From Branchiostoma floridae (Eukaryota; Chordata; Leptocardii; Amphioxiformes; Branchiostomatidae), in the NCBI RefSeq assembly GCF_000003815.2, contig NC_049984.1, positions 14,403,314-14,467,313 of the forward strand: a stretch of DNA of 64,000 bases. The letters are read 5' to 3'. Position numbers and translations under genes: made by a program. Shown one piece after another: positions 35,667-47,214 of the stretch (the first letter of the stretch is position 1; every line of letters starts with the position of its first letter). The notes beneath the pieces are model-generated. The model worked only from the letters and a program-made list of their open reading frames with translations, ran no database searches and was not told the origin of the DNA.

Positions 35667-36764
35667 TTTTTGACAATGAAGCTGTACTAGAGACTGTGTA
35701 TGCAAAAAAACTACCTGGCCATTGTAATCATTGTTTGGTGGTGCCTTAGATCATTTTCCCCATTGACCCAAGCATTTAGAGTTGTCTAGTAGTATACCAT
35801 GAGTGGCCACTGTAGACAAATTTGACTACATGATTATGGATACCAAGTTTCACTTAACCAGGAGGTGGTGGGTGGTACAGACTTCTAGGCAACTTTGACC
35901 CACCCATTCAAAGAAATGGGTCGCTTTGTACTATGGAATGACACAGTCATGACTGAAAACCCCACAAATGTGAATCCCAATTGTTTTGGAGAAGAGTTTA
36001 ACTGTTAAAACAGTATTTTTGAGTTCAACTCCTGCAGTTTCTCCAATGTGGCCTCCACAGTTATACAGGTCACTCACTTTCGAGAACAAAGTGCACATTC
36101 GCCCCCAGTCTTTCACCAGGTGCCAGATCCATGACTCCTCTAACAGCTGTTAGAGTTCTACTCAGCAAAAGAAGCCTGGTCAAGGCTACCTGTTATACAC
36201 AAAGCACCTGGACATGATCAAACTAGTCAAATATATCCATTTTGTATATACATCCTTTAGCCTGTTACATACTCCAGGCCTACTTAAAATGCCTGGATAT
36301 CAGCAAATCTGACAAATATTCTCCCATTTGATAAAACACACTGCTGATGGTGACCATGGCATGCAAGTCAGGTTTGTATTTAATACAAAGAGAATACTAC
36401 ACTGTGTATTCTGTACCACCTGAGGTGGCAGCCAAACTACAGATCTGACGATAGGAGGGCTGGGCCCAGAAAGTGATGCGAAACACACCATGTTATATTC
36501 TTTTATATCATACTGGTCTGAGAAATCACACATTTCAATGCAGAAGTTGAGAAAATTTGGCACCCTTCATTATTTTTAAGAACATCAATTCCAACATCTG
36601 CATCCGATATTTGAAGTTTTGACAGTGGTGCACATGCACAGCATGCAAAGTGAGTTTGAAATATAATCGATGGAGACTTGTGTGATACAAGTAGAATCCC
36701 ACGGGGTACCATAAAATACAAACAGGTACAGAAAATCTGTATCAAAGATATCACAGCCTAGGAA

Positions 36765-37065
36765 TGTTATAAATACATGTATCTGCACATCCTTTGGCTA
36801 AAGAGGCAACCACCATTGATGGTACATATTGTACTGACTGTCTTCTCTCCCGTCATGTTCTAAGTTTTGAAAGTCTGACAGTCAACTGGTCTTTAACAGG
36901 CCTGTATTGAAGGTTATCACTGCCTAGGTACATGTATGACATAAATACAGGTATATACACAGTCTTGGGCTAAATAAGCAACCATCATTATTGCTAAGGC
37001 CAAAGTCTTGATAGATAGTAAGGATTGTCTTCTCTCCCATCACGTTTGAGGTTTTGAATCTCTAA
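36765..37065 (+). repeat. Two-copy duplication beside the POP4 stop
   Basis: About 36765-36895 and 36930-37065 share ATAAATACA, GGCTAAA, GCAACCA, TCTTCTCTCCC and AGTTTTGAAAGTCT / GGTTTTGAATCTCT in order. The copies are diverged. Confidence 0.65.
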
Positions 37066-37079
37066 CAGTGCATTCCCCC

Positions 37080-40000
37080 TCATAGGTCGATGGTTTGCTT
37101 CACCATGGGCAGCTTGAACTTCTTGCTGGCACGTTGGGCAGTCCTCGTACAGAAGTGGTTCCCATAGATCTTAGCTCGCAGCCCTTCAAACTCCACGGAG
37201 AAGACTGAGTTGGCCTTGGGGACAGCTGCGGAGATTTGAACAGATTGACGTTACCAAAAAAACACGATTGGAAAGGAAAACAATCTTAGCTATGGTGATC
37301 TCGTTACTACCACACACAGCTAAACAGTTATGAAAAAACACAAAACATTGTGGTAGCAGTAACCAGTATTTGATTATTCTGTTGCGGGGATCCATGACAC
37401 GGGTGGGCAGCAGTTGGCTACTCTGAACACGTTTTCAAGCAGCAGGTCCACATTGGTGAAGCCAAACACTTTGATACCTCACTCAATCCAAGATTTCCTC
37501 GGTCTACCACAACCTCTGTTGTCTGGCAACTGGTCACTTTGAATTTAAACAGATGCTAAAAATTTGGAAAACCATGGACAAAATTGAATATCAGGCCCAG
37601 ATAAAGTCCAATTTGTTCCAAAATTCCTATTATGCCATCTGGCTTATGAGTAGTATCAGGTACATATGTTTAGGTTGTTGCATAGATGACAAGAAAACAA
37701 TGACTGTCACAACAGCTTTGTATTAGCTATGGAGAAAGGCAACAGTGTGAGTGATACGGATGGTTCCTCTATGAAGAGCTTCCATCATTGGGCATGTCTT
37801 TTAAAGTGGCCTACACTACAGTGAACTCTATGTGAGATATAGTCTGATGTTGTTGAGTGTAGCAGATAAATATTCTCAGCTTAAACCTATAGAATAAGAA
37901 GAACGAACCTTAGACATGAGAAATCATGTACTTAAAGCCGTGTTGTCTGTCCTTAAACCTTGGCCAAGCAAACGTAGTATTGTAGGTCAGACACCATTTG
38001 TTTCTCAAATCTTGTTAGTTTATCTTACAGAATCAGGACAAGTTTTAAAATAGACACGAGATAACATGTTGGAAGAGTGCTGTTTCCTTATAACCTATAG
38101 AATTTTAATCTTGTTTAGTTGTTGGGTTAGAATTAGAACAAGTTCAGAGGTGAGATACCATGTAGGGAAAGCACTGTTGTTTTTCTATTATTTTGTCAGT
38201 TTAGACTATATAGAATGAAGACAAGTTTAGAAGTAGTAGCACAGTTTCCTTGTTTAATCTTTACAACTTATGTTTAAGAGTAAGGACAAGTTGTAAATGT
38301 AAGATAGTATGTGGGCAGAACACAGTTCTTTTCTATAATCTTGTAACTATAGCTTATACATGTACAATGAAGACAAATTTAGATGCAGGTAGCGCTGTTT
38401 CCTAAGTGCTTCTTTAATCTTGTTAGTATAACATGTAGAATTAGGACAAGTGTAAATGTAAAAAAGCATATAGTCAGCGCACTATTGTTTTCTATAATCT
38501 TATAAATTTAGCTTAACATCTATTATCATAATACCGGTACGTTTACGACGATTTCTCTAGCCATACTGATTTGACAAATTGTCAACGCATCATTTTCTCC
38601 AGTTACATGTTGCTGTTATAGGTTACCCTTGCCACTTCTTCTGTGTAACTTTTCTGCCACTCTTGTCCTGCTAAAAGCGTAATATTGTAATTGTAACACG
38701 CCGCGGAATTACACGGCGAACGGGCACGTGGTTGGGAGGGGGTACAAAATACCGGTAGGAAGAAACACGGCACAATTAACTGCCGCTATGTACATTTATA
38801 CATCCTCTGATGTTCCTTCCTTTTCTGTCAGTAAATGCATAAAACATAAACCTGCATGAGCATACAAAATGTCATGAGAAAACGGACGTATACTGTCAAG
38901 AATTTTCATTTAACTTCTGTCCGTCACAACCGCTATGACGTAACACTTCACTGCTAGCGTAGATATAAAAATGGCGGGAAAATGGCTGCGTACGTTCAAT
39001 TTTGCCCATTCAGTCGTAGATCCGGGCTATTATGCAACGGTTCTTCACACTTTTACATGAGTTGTAGGTCACCAACAGAAATTCAAGATTGTTGTTGAAT
39101 CATGTTCGTCTTGTGCCGTGAGCATGTGTAATTATGATCTATATAAATTTGGCAATGAATGTGACAGTGTGTTCGTCCCACGACGAGCTGCCTACCCCGA
39201 AATTTAAAAAAAAGTATACTGAAAACTTTTGGCCTTGTTGTCTTCGAATGCATTGTTATCGATGCTTTGTAAATGGTGTATTGGACACCTAGATGTCTGA
39301 AGTGTGCACAGCTCAGAAATAACTATTGTTGCATGTGTAGATCTCTTTAAGTTCCAGTATTTTTAATCTACCGGTATAAGTCTTACTACCGGTATTATGC
39401 CAATGCATGTTACATAATGAAGACAAATTTAGATGGATGTAGTGCTGTTTCCTATGCCTTGTTTAATCTTGTTAGTATAACTTATAGAATTAGGACAAGA
39501 GAGATAGCTCTGCCCCAGGCCTATCCTTGTGTAGACAGATCCAGGGAGTCTGCTGTCAACAGCCTGCCCTTCATCTTAATTTCCTAGAGGTCAGGCCGTC
39601 TTCATTCATAATTTGATAATGAATAAAGCTGTCAGCGGCAGAGGGAACGTATCAACATTAGCGCTTGGACCCAGATGGTTTAGTGTGAGCTTGTCCTGGG
39701 TGAGGCTCGGGGGCGGTTACTAAAATAAACCACAAACTAAAGGTGTGAAGGTTCACACGACTTTTGATGGGGACAAGCAGGGTGTTTTTTTGTTCCCTTG
39801 TCAGCCTGTCCTCAGTGAAGAAGAGATATGAGGCACTGTGAATATATGTTTTTGCTACACTGACTGCCGTGTTTGACACCCATACTTGGAGATGTGAACA
39901 GCCATGTTTGTGTGTACAATCACCAGCATGCATGTCAAATTGTGTTCTGTTGACATACGCGCACTTTCTTTCTTCTTGCTATAGAGCTAGAAGTATTCAA

Positions 40001-43000
40001 CAAGTTCAGGAGATTTTGTCGGAATTTTGAACAATTCTTTCAAGCCAAATACATGCATTGTGAAGCAGAAGTGTCAAAGGTGATAGAAAGGTATTTTGAT
40101 AACAACAACATCATTATTTGGGAGCAAGCTTTCAAACTACTGTATTCAGCAAAAGCAGCTCTAAGAAACCTTCTCTATATATCCAGTATCATTGAATCTA
40201 AGGATGGAGTCACTGTCCTCTCACAGTTGAAGAATGGTTGTCCAAATTGAAAGTGGCCAGTGTTATAGCACTTCATTCTGTGTATAAACTTGCACCCTGT
40301 GACCAAATGCTGAAGTTCATGTAGATCACATCTAAATCACATCTAATACTAGACGTCAAAGGGGGCCTATTTGATCAAATGATAAACAGCCCTTGTCCTT
40401 GTGTCTAATTCGTGGAGTGTTTTATAAGCTACAGAATTTGGGTCAGAAAAGGCAATCTGTGCCATCTCACAAGTACTGTAAATGCTGAAACTTTTGCGGT
40501 GGTTTTATCTCTTCATTGACCTCTACACCGTAAATTCATGACACCTAAAATTTGCACTTCCAATTTATTACAAATGTACTGTGGAACTGTTTCATCCGCA
40601 AAGTCATAATACTACCAAAAAAAATATTTTCAATTCTACCAGAAATTCGAAAATAAAACCACTGCAAAGGTAACAGAATTTACTGTATAATAGCTATTTA
40701 AGGTTGTTTCCTGATTAGCAGATGAGTCCTCTCAGCGCCGGAGCCCCTGCCAGCTCTGTAGAGGTGACACGGTGCGCCCCTGACATACAGGAATGTTAAA
40801 CACTGCCTCACCAACAGGTGGTGGGATATCAAAGGAACGTTCTCAGCGAGGGAGACACACCAGGCACGGCAGTCGGACAGGCACAGCAGACAGTCGGAAG
40901 ACAGGTAATTACACATCAGAAAGAGGAGGGGAGGTCACAATTAACACAGCAGATAGGGGGCAGGTCTGGCTGTATTAGGTACTAATCAGAGAGAGTGGGA
41001 AGTTATCAGTTCAGGGTGGGAACTGTCCACTTTAATCCTTGTTCACATCTCGGGAGCATTAGAAGACAACATTCAGGGCATTCTGGGGGTCCACGGATTT
41101 CCTGTTTCTGTTCTGTTAGCATACTGCCCCTTACCTACATGTACACACATGGTACAGATACATCTGTTTTGCAACATTGACACAAAGACCATCACTTCTA
41201 GGCATAGTAGCATCACCAAGCTTTCAATGTACCTGTGACTATTATGAATCTAATTTCACAAGAAACATAAGTTTGATGCAGTTCAGTGGCTTTTAAGAAT
41301 TGGAGAGGTTTCCCTCTTACATTCATCATATTTTCCAGATTCCAAAATTCAAAGTGACCAGTGCTCAGTAAAGTAATGGTAACTTACTACCATCAATCAT
41401 TGACAAATCAACCATCCAACAATTATAGACAAGTTTGAATCACGCAAACGTCATACAGTAGGGGCCTATTTTTCTCACAAACTGTCTATATCATCATCAA
41501 TGATTGTACAATAACAGAACACGTCCGACCGACATTCCCTGAACAGTACTCATGAAACCTCCTCCTCCCCCACCCCTCCTCTTAAATTTGGATTGGGAAT
41601 TTCTCTCAGTTTTGACCCTACTCTTCTTGCTGTCGTTTTCTTTCTTGTGGTGATTGGGCAATCAGTCAGATAATTACCTGAACCTGGACCTGATCCTCTG
41701 GACCTGGACCGTACCTGTACCTGAATTTTCTGTATGGGTACCCAGCTCTAGTTCTGTTGTATACAGATGTGCACAATGACAGAGACAGTTTGTAAGCAAA
41801 ATCCCCTCTGGATGAAAGTCGTTTGTGTGGTTCAAATTTGTCTATTCAATAACTAAGTCTTGTGATGTAAATGTTTGAAGTGGCCTTACTCTTTAGCTTG
41901 TCCTCCTTCGTGATGACTTTGAAGACTTTCTGTCCCTCCTGTAGGATGATCCCCGTCAGTCCTACGTAGGATGGGCATCTGGACTTACACACTGGGGAAA
42001 AATCAGGTCACATGTTTTACACACCATGTGACTTAAACATGTGCTCTGATAAACAACATTTCTGGAGAACTAAGACCTGTAACATTGAATAGAATTAGCC
42101 ATGTCACACATGGGCAACAACCTCATGGCTCAGTCAAAGCAGGACAACAATCAATATTTGATAACTGTTATGAACTTGAACAAACAACAAAATGGATTCA
42201 GCTGTAGATACGGCACAGATGGAAATTTCACTAACCAAACTTGAAGTCAGTGCTCAAAATACCCACTTGCATGCTTGCAAATGCAACCACATTTTTCTTG
42301 GCACAACTTAATCTTAAACCCAGGTTGCCCAGTGCGCAACCTGAAATTTTGCATAAGCTTTTGTATTTATTTCTCAGTAAGATAAAATGTAGCTATGATG
42401 TAACTAGAATTGGAAGTGGGGCAACCCAAAATGTTGCTGCCTGAGCACTGGACTTAACAAATAATCTTTTTGTCCACAGACCACTCTCTCATAAAATACA
42501 TTTATCTATAACTACATATTGACTTTTGGTCAGAAAAGAATATCAAACATCTAAAGTGTCCCAAACAGTAGTTCTTGGTAACAATGCAACTAATATAAGC
42601 TTTTTAAGCCCAGAAAAGGCAACTGAGTTGTTCCCAACAATATCATCTAGTCTCTCCTGTCTATAAGATATGTTGTGCAGTGTTCTAGCCAGCTTGATTT
42701 TTTTTCCGTCCCCTGGATTTTGAATGGAAATTCAGTCGAACGAGCAACGACCCTAGGAATGGTCCAGCAGCATGCTCCCTGGGAAAATTTTGAAATCTAG
42801 ACCCGCTGAAATGCTATTTCCTTTATTTTGGGGAGCAAATTTGGCTGGTAGACTCAGGTTGGTTCAGTTAATATCTTAACATGCCAATTTTTGGCCAGCA
42901 CAAAGTACGGAAAAGGCAAAATGTTTTTCCGTCCCAGCAGCATAATTCCATCAAAGGGATGGGTGCTGGCTAGAGCCCTGATGTTGTTGCTTTACCTCAG

Positions 43001-45339
43001 CAGGGTTCTACCTTCTTATGTAACAGAGGAAATAGAGAGACCAGTCCCAGCTGTTCTATCTGAGAGGGATATGGTCCGGATCAAGGTAAACTGTTTCCTG
43101 AGGATGGCCAATAATTGGCTTTGCGTAACCAAATTAGGGCTGATAACCTGTCCCCAACTGGGAGGAGTTGATCCCCTCTACAGCACGATATGGGAGCGGG
43201 AGGATTTTCTTCTTCTATTCCCAGATATCCGGAACAGAAATATTACAGTATGGGTTCTGGATGGCGCTTACCTAGGCATGTGTACCGGTAATGTGCCCTG
43301 GTATAGTAGCGCAATTATCGTTTTGTTACAGGTCCAAAATACTGGATCTCGATATGCTGGGTACTGTATACCTGTATAAATTTACACTAAGTAAGAATAG
43401 ACTTATTTGTAAAAGAGGCACATAGACTTACCACAAAGCAATGGATTTTATCACTGAAAAAGATGAATTCCTGTAAGTTATCTCCTGTACCGGCACCTGA
43501 CGTTATGTTTAGGTACACAGCCCTACATTTACCTGTTATCAGGGCTCCATGAAGGTCAGCCTTCAGCATCTTCTTCTGCATCAGGTTCAAGTTACTGTAA
43601 GATAGAAACAACCAGTGAGTAAAGATATCAAGGTTATACTGCATGGCTAAAATTAACACAACTGTAACTGTGTGCATGTAAAATTCTGGATTGAATATTA
43701 CACTTGAGATGTCCAAGTTCCTGGGCGTAATGGCAGAGAAGCAACTGTTTATAGTTTATGATAAATGTCGGAGCAAACTACTACCCGGATGGTACCCAAG
43801 CTACACCTTTGCACCTCTACCAAGTACATGTAATGTAATTCAAGCCTTGTACAGAACTTGTACTGTTATTGTGTTTGTGTTGTCCGTACATTGTTTGGAC
43901 AATACAAATGTTTGATACAGTTACTGTAAAACAATGATTACGGGAAGGGGTAGGTGGAAGGAGAATCAGTCTCCAGTTTACCTTGTGGGTGTAACTTGCA
44001 GAAGGTCCTTTATGTACTGCAGCCACAGGTTATGGAGAGGAACATACAATGAATACCTGGAAAATAAGCAAGAAAAAGAAGTGTCAATTGTAGCTACTAA
44101 TTATAAGCAGTCAAGTCTTTCAACACAAATAAACAATTACTTCAATCTGATGCTACATGCTATTGTACAACAAAACAAAAGTTCTACTGCACCATAACAA
44201 ACTGCTAGCCGTAATCTTGACATTTTGTGAAGATCTATCCACATTCCAAACATTTCGATCAACACAACAAATCTCTCCAGGCCTTCTCGAGTCATACACA
44301 CAAATGAAGATGCTTATAATAAAACTCCCTTTCTCATGGAGGCAAATATGCATAACCTGTCCACAATGCAACATTTATAATAAGTACAAGACATGTGACC
44401 AAGAATAATAAAATGATTAAAAGGTACATTGCAGTTGTAACGAATGGTATATTAAGTTTAAAAAAAAGTTCCACTGCAGTACCATAACAAGTAACTAGAT
44501 GGCCCAAAATCTAATCATTTCAAGGTCTCATCCACATACTAAATATCAATACAATCCACCCAAGCATTATTGAGTTACCGGTATGCTGGTCATCTAAACA
44601 TGTACACGCACACATTGCACACATACAAATGCTACTGAAAACATAACCTTCTTGACGATTGAATCATTGAGTAAAAGACTGACTTTTGGTGTTCTGGAGG
44701 GATGTCATAGACTTTCTTCCTCCCTTCCTCGAATAATAAAATGTTTAAAAGGTACATTGCAGTTGTAACGAATGGTATATTAAGTTTAAAAAAAAGTTCC
44801 ACTGCAGTACCATAACAAGTAACTAGATGGCCCAAAATCTAAGCAGGTAAAGGACTTCTTCCAGCTCCTTCTTCTCAATACATTCCGGCCTTGAAGTTCT
44901 GGATGTGTCTGTCTAAGAAGGACTCCACAAACTTGTCCTTAGGGCAGCTTTCAACTCCTGTGGTTTGGACAAAAAGGTTTGTGTCAATGCCCATGATCTC
45001 CTTGAACATATACACAGACTGTAAGGTTTAATGGAGGTATCCCACATTGAGTAAAAGACTGACTTTTGTGTTTCTGGAGGGATGTCATAGACTTTCTTCT
45101 CCCTTCTCTTCCTGCTGTGAGAGGTGTTCTTCTTCTTGCCTACAGTGGGCTTCTGTCTATAGGGTAGGTCTAAAAGCAGGTAAGACTTCTTCAGCTCCTT
45201 CTTCTCATTCGGCTTGAAGTTCTGGATGTGTCTGTCTAAGAAGGACTCCACAAACTTGTCCTTAGGGCAGCTCAACTCCTGTGGTTTGGACAAAAAGGTT
45301 TGTGTCAATGCCCATGATCTCCTTGAACATATACACAGA
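37080..45339 (-). CDS. POP4: Ribonuclease P/MRP protein subunit POP4 (Rpp29), 5' end not found
   Basis: POP4/Rpp29 is a core protein of nuclear RNase P and RNase MRP, which process tRNA and rRNA precursors. Exons in transcript order are 45339-45064, 44056-43982, 43594-43533, 41991-41890 and 37225-37080 (TGA at 37082-37080). All introns are GT-AG and phases agree. The diagnostic sequence is YSLYVPLHNLWLQYIKDLL, then KKMLKADLHGALIT, CPSYVGLTGIILQEGQKVFK, VITKEDKLK and, near the end, QRASKKFKLPMVKQTIDL. This matches the Rpp29 (UPF0086) fold, with its RNA-binding Sm-like core, and ends in TIDL as in human. The exons give about 219 residues; human POP4 has 220, from memory. The start codon is upstream of 45339 and was not found; a phase-0 exon at 45811-45846 is a candidate. 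The first exon has a scrambled second copy at 44666-45049. Confidence 0.9.
37890..38520 (+). repeat. Degenerate tandem repeat, roughly 110-130 bp unit, in POP4 intron
   Basis: Variants of ATAATCTTGTTAGTATAAC, TATAGAATTAGGACAAGT, AAATGTA and GCACTGTTGTTTTCTATA recur about five to six times. One more unit lies apart at 39405-39500, including GAAGACAAATTTAGAT. Confidence 0.75.
38690..39020 (+). promoter_or_regulatory. Promoter-like cluster inside the last POP4 intron
   Basis: Contains GCACGTGG (E-box), CCGCGG, TGACGTAA (CRE-like), TATAAAAATGGCGGGAAAA (TATA, YY1-like AATGGCGG, E2F-like GCGGGAAA) and more CpG than the flanks. A 29-codon frame starts at the ATG in this motif. Motif matches are by eye. 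It could be an alternative or unrelated promoter, or chance. Confidence 0.3.
40474..40689. mobile_element. MITE with TACTGTAAAT ends
   Basis: Left TACTGTAAATGCTG, then TTTTGCGGTGGTTTTAT, pairs with the reverse complement of the right end (TACAGTAAATTCTG, CTTTGCAGTGGTTTTAT). The end bases would fit a TA target site, but this is not certain. Confidence 0.7.
41762..41850 (+). repeat. Dispersed repeat, copy 1 (POP4 intron)
   Basis: Shares AAGCAAAATCCCC, ATGAAAG, GTTTGTGTGG and TCTATT in order with 48658-48745 in a CPSF1 intron. Confidence 0.65.
42244..42455. mobile_element. MITE with AAGTCAGTGCTCA ends
   Basis: AAGTCAGTGCTCAAAATACC at the left pairs with AAGTCCAGTGCTCAGGCAGC, the reverse complement of the right end. 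Inner AGGTTGCCCAGTGCGCAACCT is a further small hairpin. Confidence 0.7.
42682..42976. mobile_element. MITE with GTTCTAGCCAGC ends
   Basis: GTTCTAGCCAGC at the left and GCTGGCTAGAGC at the right form the ends; inner TTCCGTCCC and GGGACGGAAAAA also pair. The plus-strand frame of 162 codons beginning inside it has no ATG at its start and no recognised domain. Confidence 0.6.
44404..44842 (+). repeat. 110-bp near-perfect direct duplication in POP4 intron/exon region
   Basis: 44404-44513 and 44733-44842 are almost identical (GGTACATTGCAGTTGTAACG, GTTCCACTGCAGTACC, AACTAGATGGCCC). The second copy sits where the middle of a POP4 exon copy should be. The GTTCCACTGCAGTACC part belongs to the dispersed LINE-tail family. 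Confidence 0.9.
44666..45049 (-). pseudogene. Scrambled second copy of a POP4 exon
   Basis: Compared with exon 45339-45064, this segment carries the exon's 3' end (KKVYDIPPEHQ with the same donor, about 44690-44732). It then carries an inserted copy of the 110-bp intronic repeat instead of the exon middle, and then the exon's 5' half (CPKDKFVESFLDRHIQNF). Relative to the other copy it has several 1-4 base insertions, such as GGCC for GC and TTCC for TTC, and reads into a stop. One 2-base difference (GTTGAAAGC against GTTGAGC) would keep the alternative upstream frame open. This looks like a mis-assembled or recently rearranged duplicate, not a working exon. Confidence 0.7.
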
Positions 45340-45810
45340 CTGTAAGGTTTAATGTACCCACATTGTGAATTATCCGTTCACTTTTTGTTCGATAAATGCG
45401 GTGGGTTGTTTTACATACTTGACCTGAGGGTCTGCTCGAGCATGGAACCTCCATCTATCGTCCTATCCAAGGGACGGCCCTAATCAAAGTTAGGCACTTA
45501 CTTTAACCAGAGTGAAGTGGCCATACGTTCTAAATGGCTTTCTCAAGTGTGCAACATTTTGGCATGTCAAACGATTCCAACCCAGGAACTCTTGGGTCTG
45601 GGCCAAATACTGAAACGATCACACCAAGCAATTTTGTGGTAATGATTGCATGAATGCTCATGCATTTGTGTTAGTAAATTTCAGGCCAACCAAATTAAAG
45701 CACAACTACTACATTTGTAGTACAAGACCCAGGGAGTTTTGTTGCAGCAAACTATGGAAGTAATCCAAAGTAAACCTGTCTTAAAATGTGTGATTCAAAA
45801 CAGCACATAC

Positions 45811-45846
45811 CTGTAATCCCAGCTTCTCCTTTTCCTCACTTACATA
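45811..45846 (-). other. Candidate upstream POP4 exon
   Basis: A 36-base, phase-0 segment encodes YVSEEKEKLGLQ between a good acceptor (CCGCTCCCACAG) and a donor (GTATGT). Joined to the next exon in phase 0 it would read SVYMFKEIMG, which stays open only if the 2-base variant of the scrambled copy is correct. The role is uncertain. Confidence 0.3.
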
Positions 45847-46440
45847 CTGTGGGAGCGGCTGGTACAGTAGATCTAGATGTAGGGTGGCACAAGAACAATT
45901 GGTTCATATGTCTTCTTCTTGAATATTGTGTTGTATATGTACAACGTTATATCTGTATTAGGCATAACACACCAGCATAGTAGGCACACTGTGAGGCAGC
46001 AGTTGGTAGTAGTAACACTGAAAGACCTAGCTATCATACCAAACCTTTGATTACTGGTACATATACTTGAAATCAAGACTATTTCCTATTCTTTTCTGTG
46101 CTGGTATTATTAACTACTTCGTACTAAGGTGCTTCATTTTATACTAACGTTACTAATACTAGTGCCTAGTTTAGTAGTATCATCATACACGTACAAAATC
46201 AGTGCGAAAAAACAAACAAGGAAGATAAATTCTTTTACTGTCACTGTCATTGTCAGATTTTCCCCTGAACTTAATCAAGCTGCAGCAGAACCTCTCCTGG
46301 CCTTGTGGTCTATTTCCGTGCACTGCCCCCCTCCCTCATGCATCCCCAACATAATCCAAACATGACTTATCAGACCATACCCTATACTTTACCTTGCTCC
46401 TGATTTTCTTCCATACCGAGACCGGGCTCTACCACGACCT

Positions 46441-46607
46441 GCGCGGTTCCCAACTGTTTTATCTACTCATATAAACTAAACACTGGCTTTTTTTCCAGAC
46501 GAAATATCAAAACTTTAGCTTATCGCCGCCATGACAGTTTTCCGGGAAACCCGAGTCTGTGATTGGCTGAGACTTGGAAATCCGTCCCATCATGCACTGA
46601 ATCCAAG
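46441..46607. promoter_or_regulatory. Likely PYURF promoter / divergent promoter
   Basis: Immediately upstream of the PYURF start lies GATTGGCTGAG, an inverted CCAAT box, at 46561-46571. The segment contains more CpG than its flanks and no TATA box was noticed. POP4 is transcribed away on the other strand, so a shared divergent promoter is plausible but not shown. Confidence 0.4.
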
Positions 46608-47214
46608 ATGGCTGCGCCCATGTCGAGAGGAGCGTCGCAGATCTCCGTGGTTTTCAGACGACTTTTGCACGGCAGTGGGCCTTCTAGATCTCAGCAGTTT
46701 AATACAAATATGCTTGAAATACTAGTGTGTCCACTATCAAAGAAACCACTCAGGTATAAGCTTCTAAAACCCGCAAATGTGTTATAGTATTGTCGAACTT
46801 TGGGGATGCTTGATACTGAAGGTTGTTTGTAAAAATTATCATAATATTGAAAGTCAATAATCTTTTACTAGATCAAATTTAAGAGTAAAGAATCATAGAC
46901 ATTTCAGATATATGTGGGGACTCACTAAGATATTCTGTAAGAAAAAAGCCTGCATCTTCAATTCCGGTTTGAGATGTCAATATTGTTCTGTGGGATGCCA
47001 AAATATACTTGAAACGAATTTTAACTTCATCCTAATAATATTGGGTTTCATCTGCAGGTATGATCCAGAGAAGAATGAACTTGTGTCAGATGAGCTTGGT
47101 GTGGCCTATCCAATTATTAATGGCATTCCAAACCTGATTCCGGAGGACGCAAGAATCGTCAAGAAACCAGAGGAACCACAGGACAACGGGACAGAAGAAA
47201 CGAAAGGACAATAA
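46608..47214 (+). CDS. PYURF: Protein preY, mitochondrial (PYURF)
   Basis: PREY is a small TRM112/UPF0434-like mitochondrial protein. In mammals it stabilises SAM-dependent methyltransferases for coenzyme Q synthesis and complex I assembly. Two exons, 46608-46753 and 47058-47214, join across a GT-AG intron in phase 2 to give 100 residues (human 114, from memory). The first 30 residues are basic and lack acidic residues (FRRLLHG), fitting a mitochondrial presequence. The conserved core starts at LEILVCPLSKKPLRYD and continues with ELGVAYPIINGIPNLIPEDAR. The start ATG at 46608 has a good context (AAG ATG G); a longer reading would need a TTG. The tail is hydrophilic. The stop codon overlaps an AATAAA (47210-47215). 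PYURF is convergent with CPSF1. Confidence 0.95.

Larger units (their letters stand above)
34428..37079. other. Non-coding, downstream of POP4 stop; possible 3' UTR and flank
   Basis: AT-rich, mostly unique sequence after the POP4 stop codon. No perfect AATAAA was found on the minus strand. Variant signals (ATTAAA on the minus strand, TTTAAT at about 36378 on the plus) exist but are not decisive, so the transcript end is unknown. Contains a minimal CCAAGCAGA palindrome and a local duplication listed separately. Confidence 0.4.

Noticed and set aside
42891-43379. 162-codon plus-strand frame
   Set aside because: Starts with TTG inside a MITE, lies in a POP4 intron on the opposite strand, and shows no known domain.
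46531-46725. Alternative start or overlapping frame at PYURF
   Set aside because: The frame does not contain the conserved PREY core; ATG 46608 gives the right frame and N-terminus.
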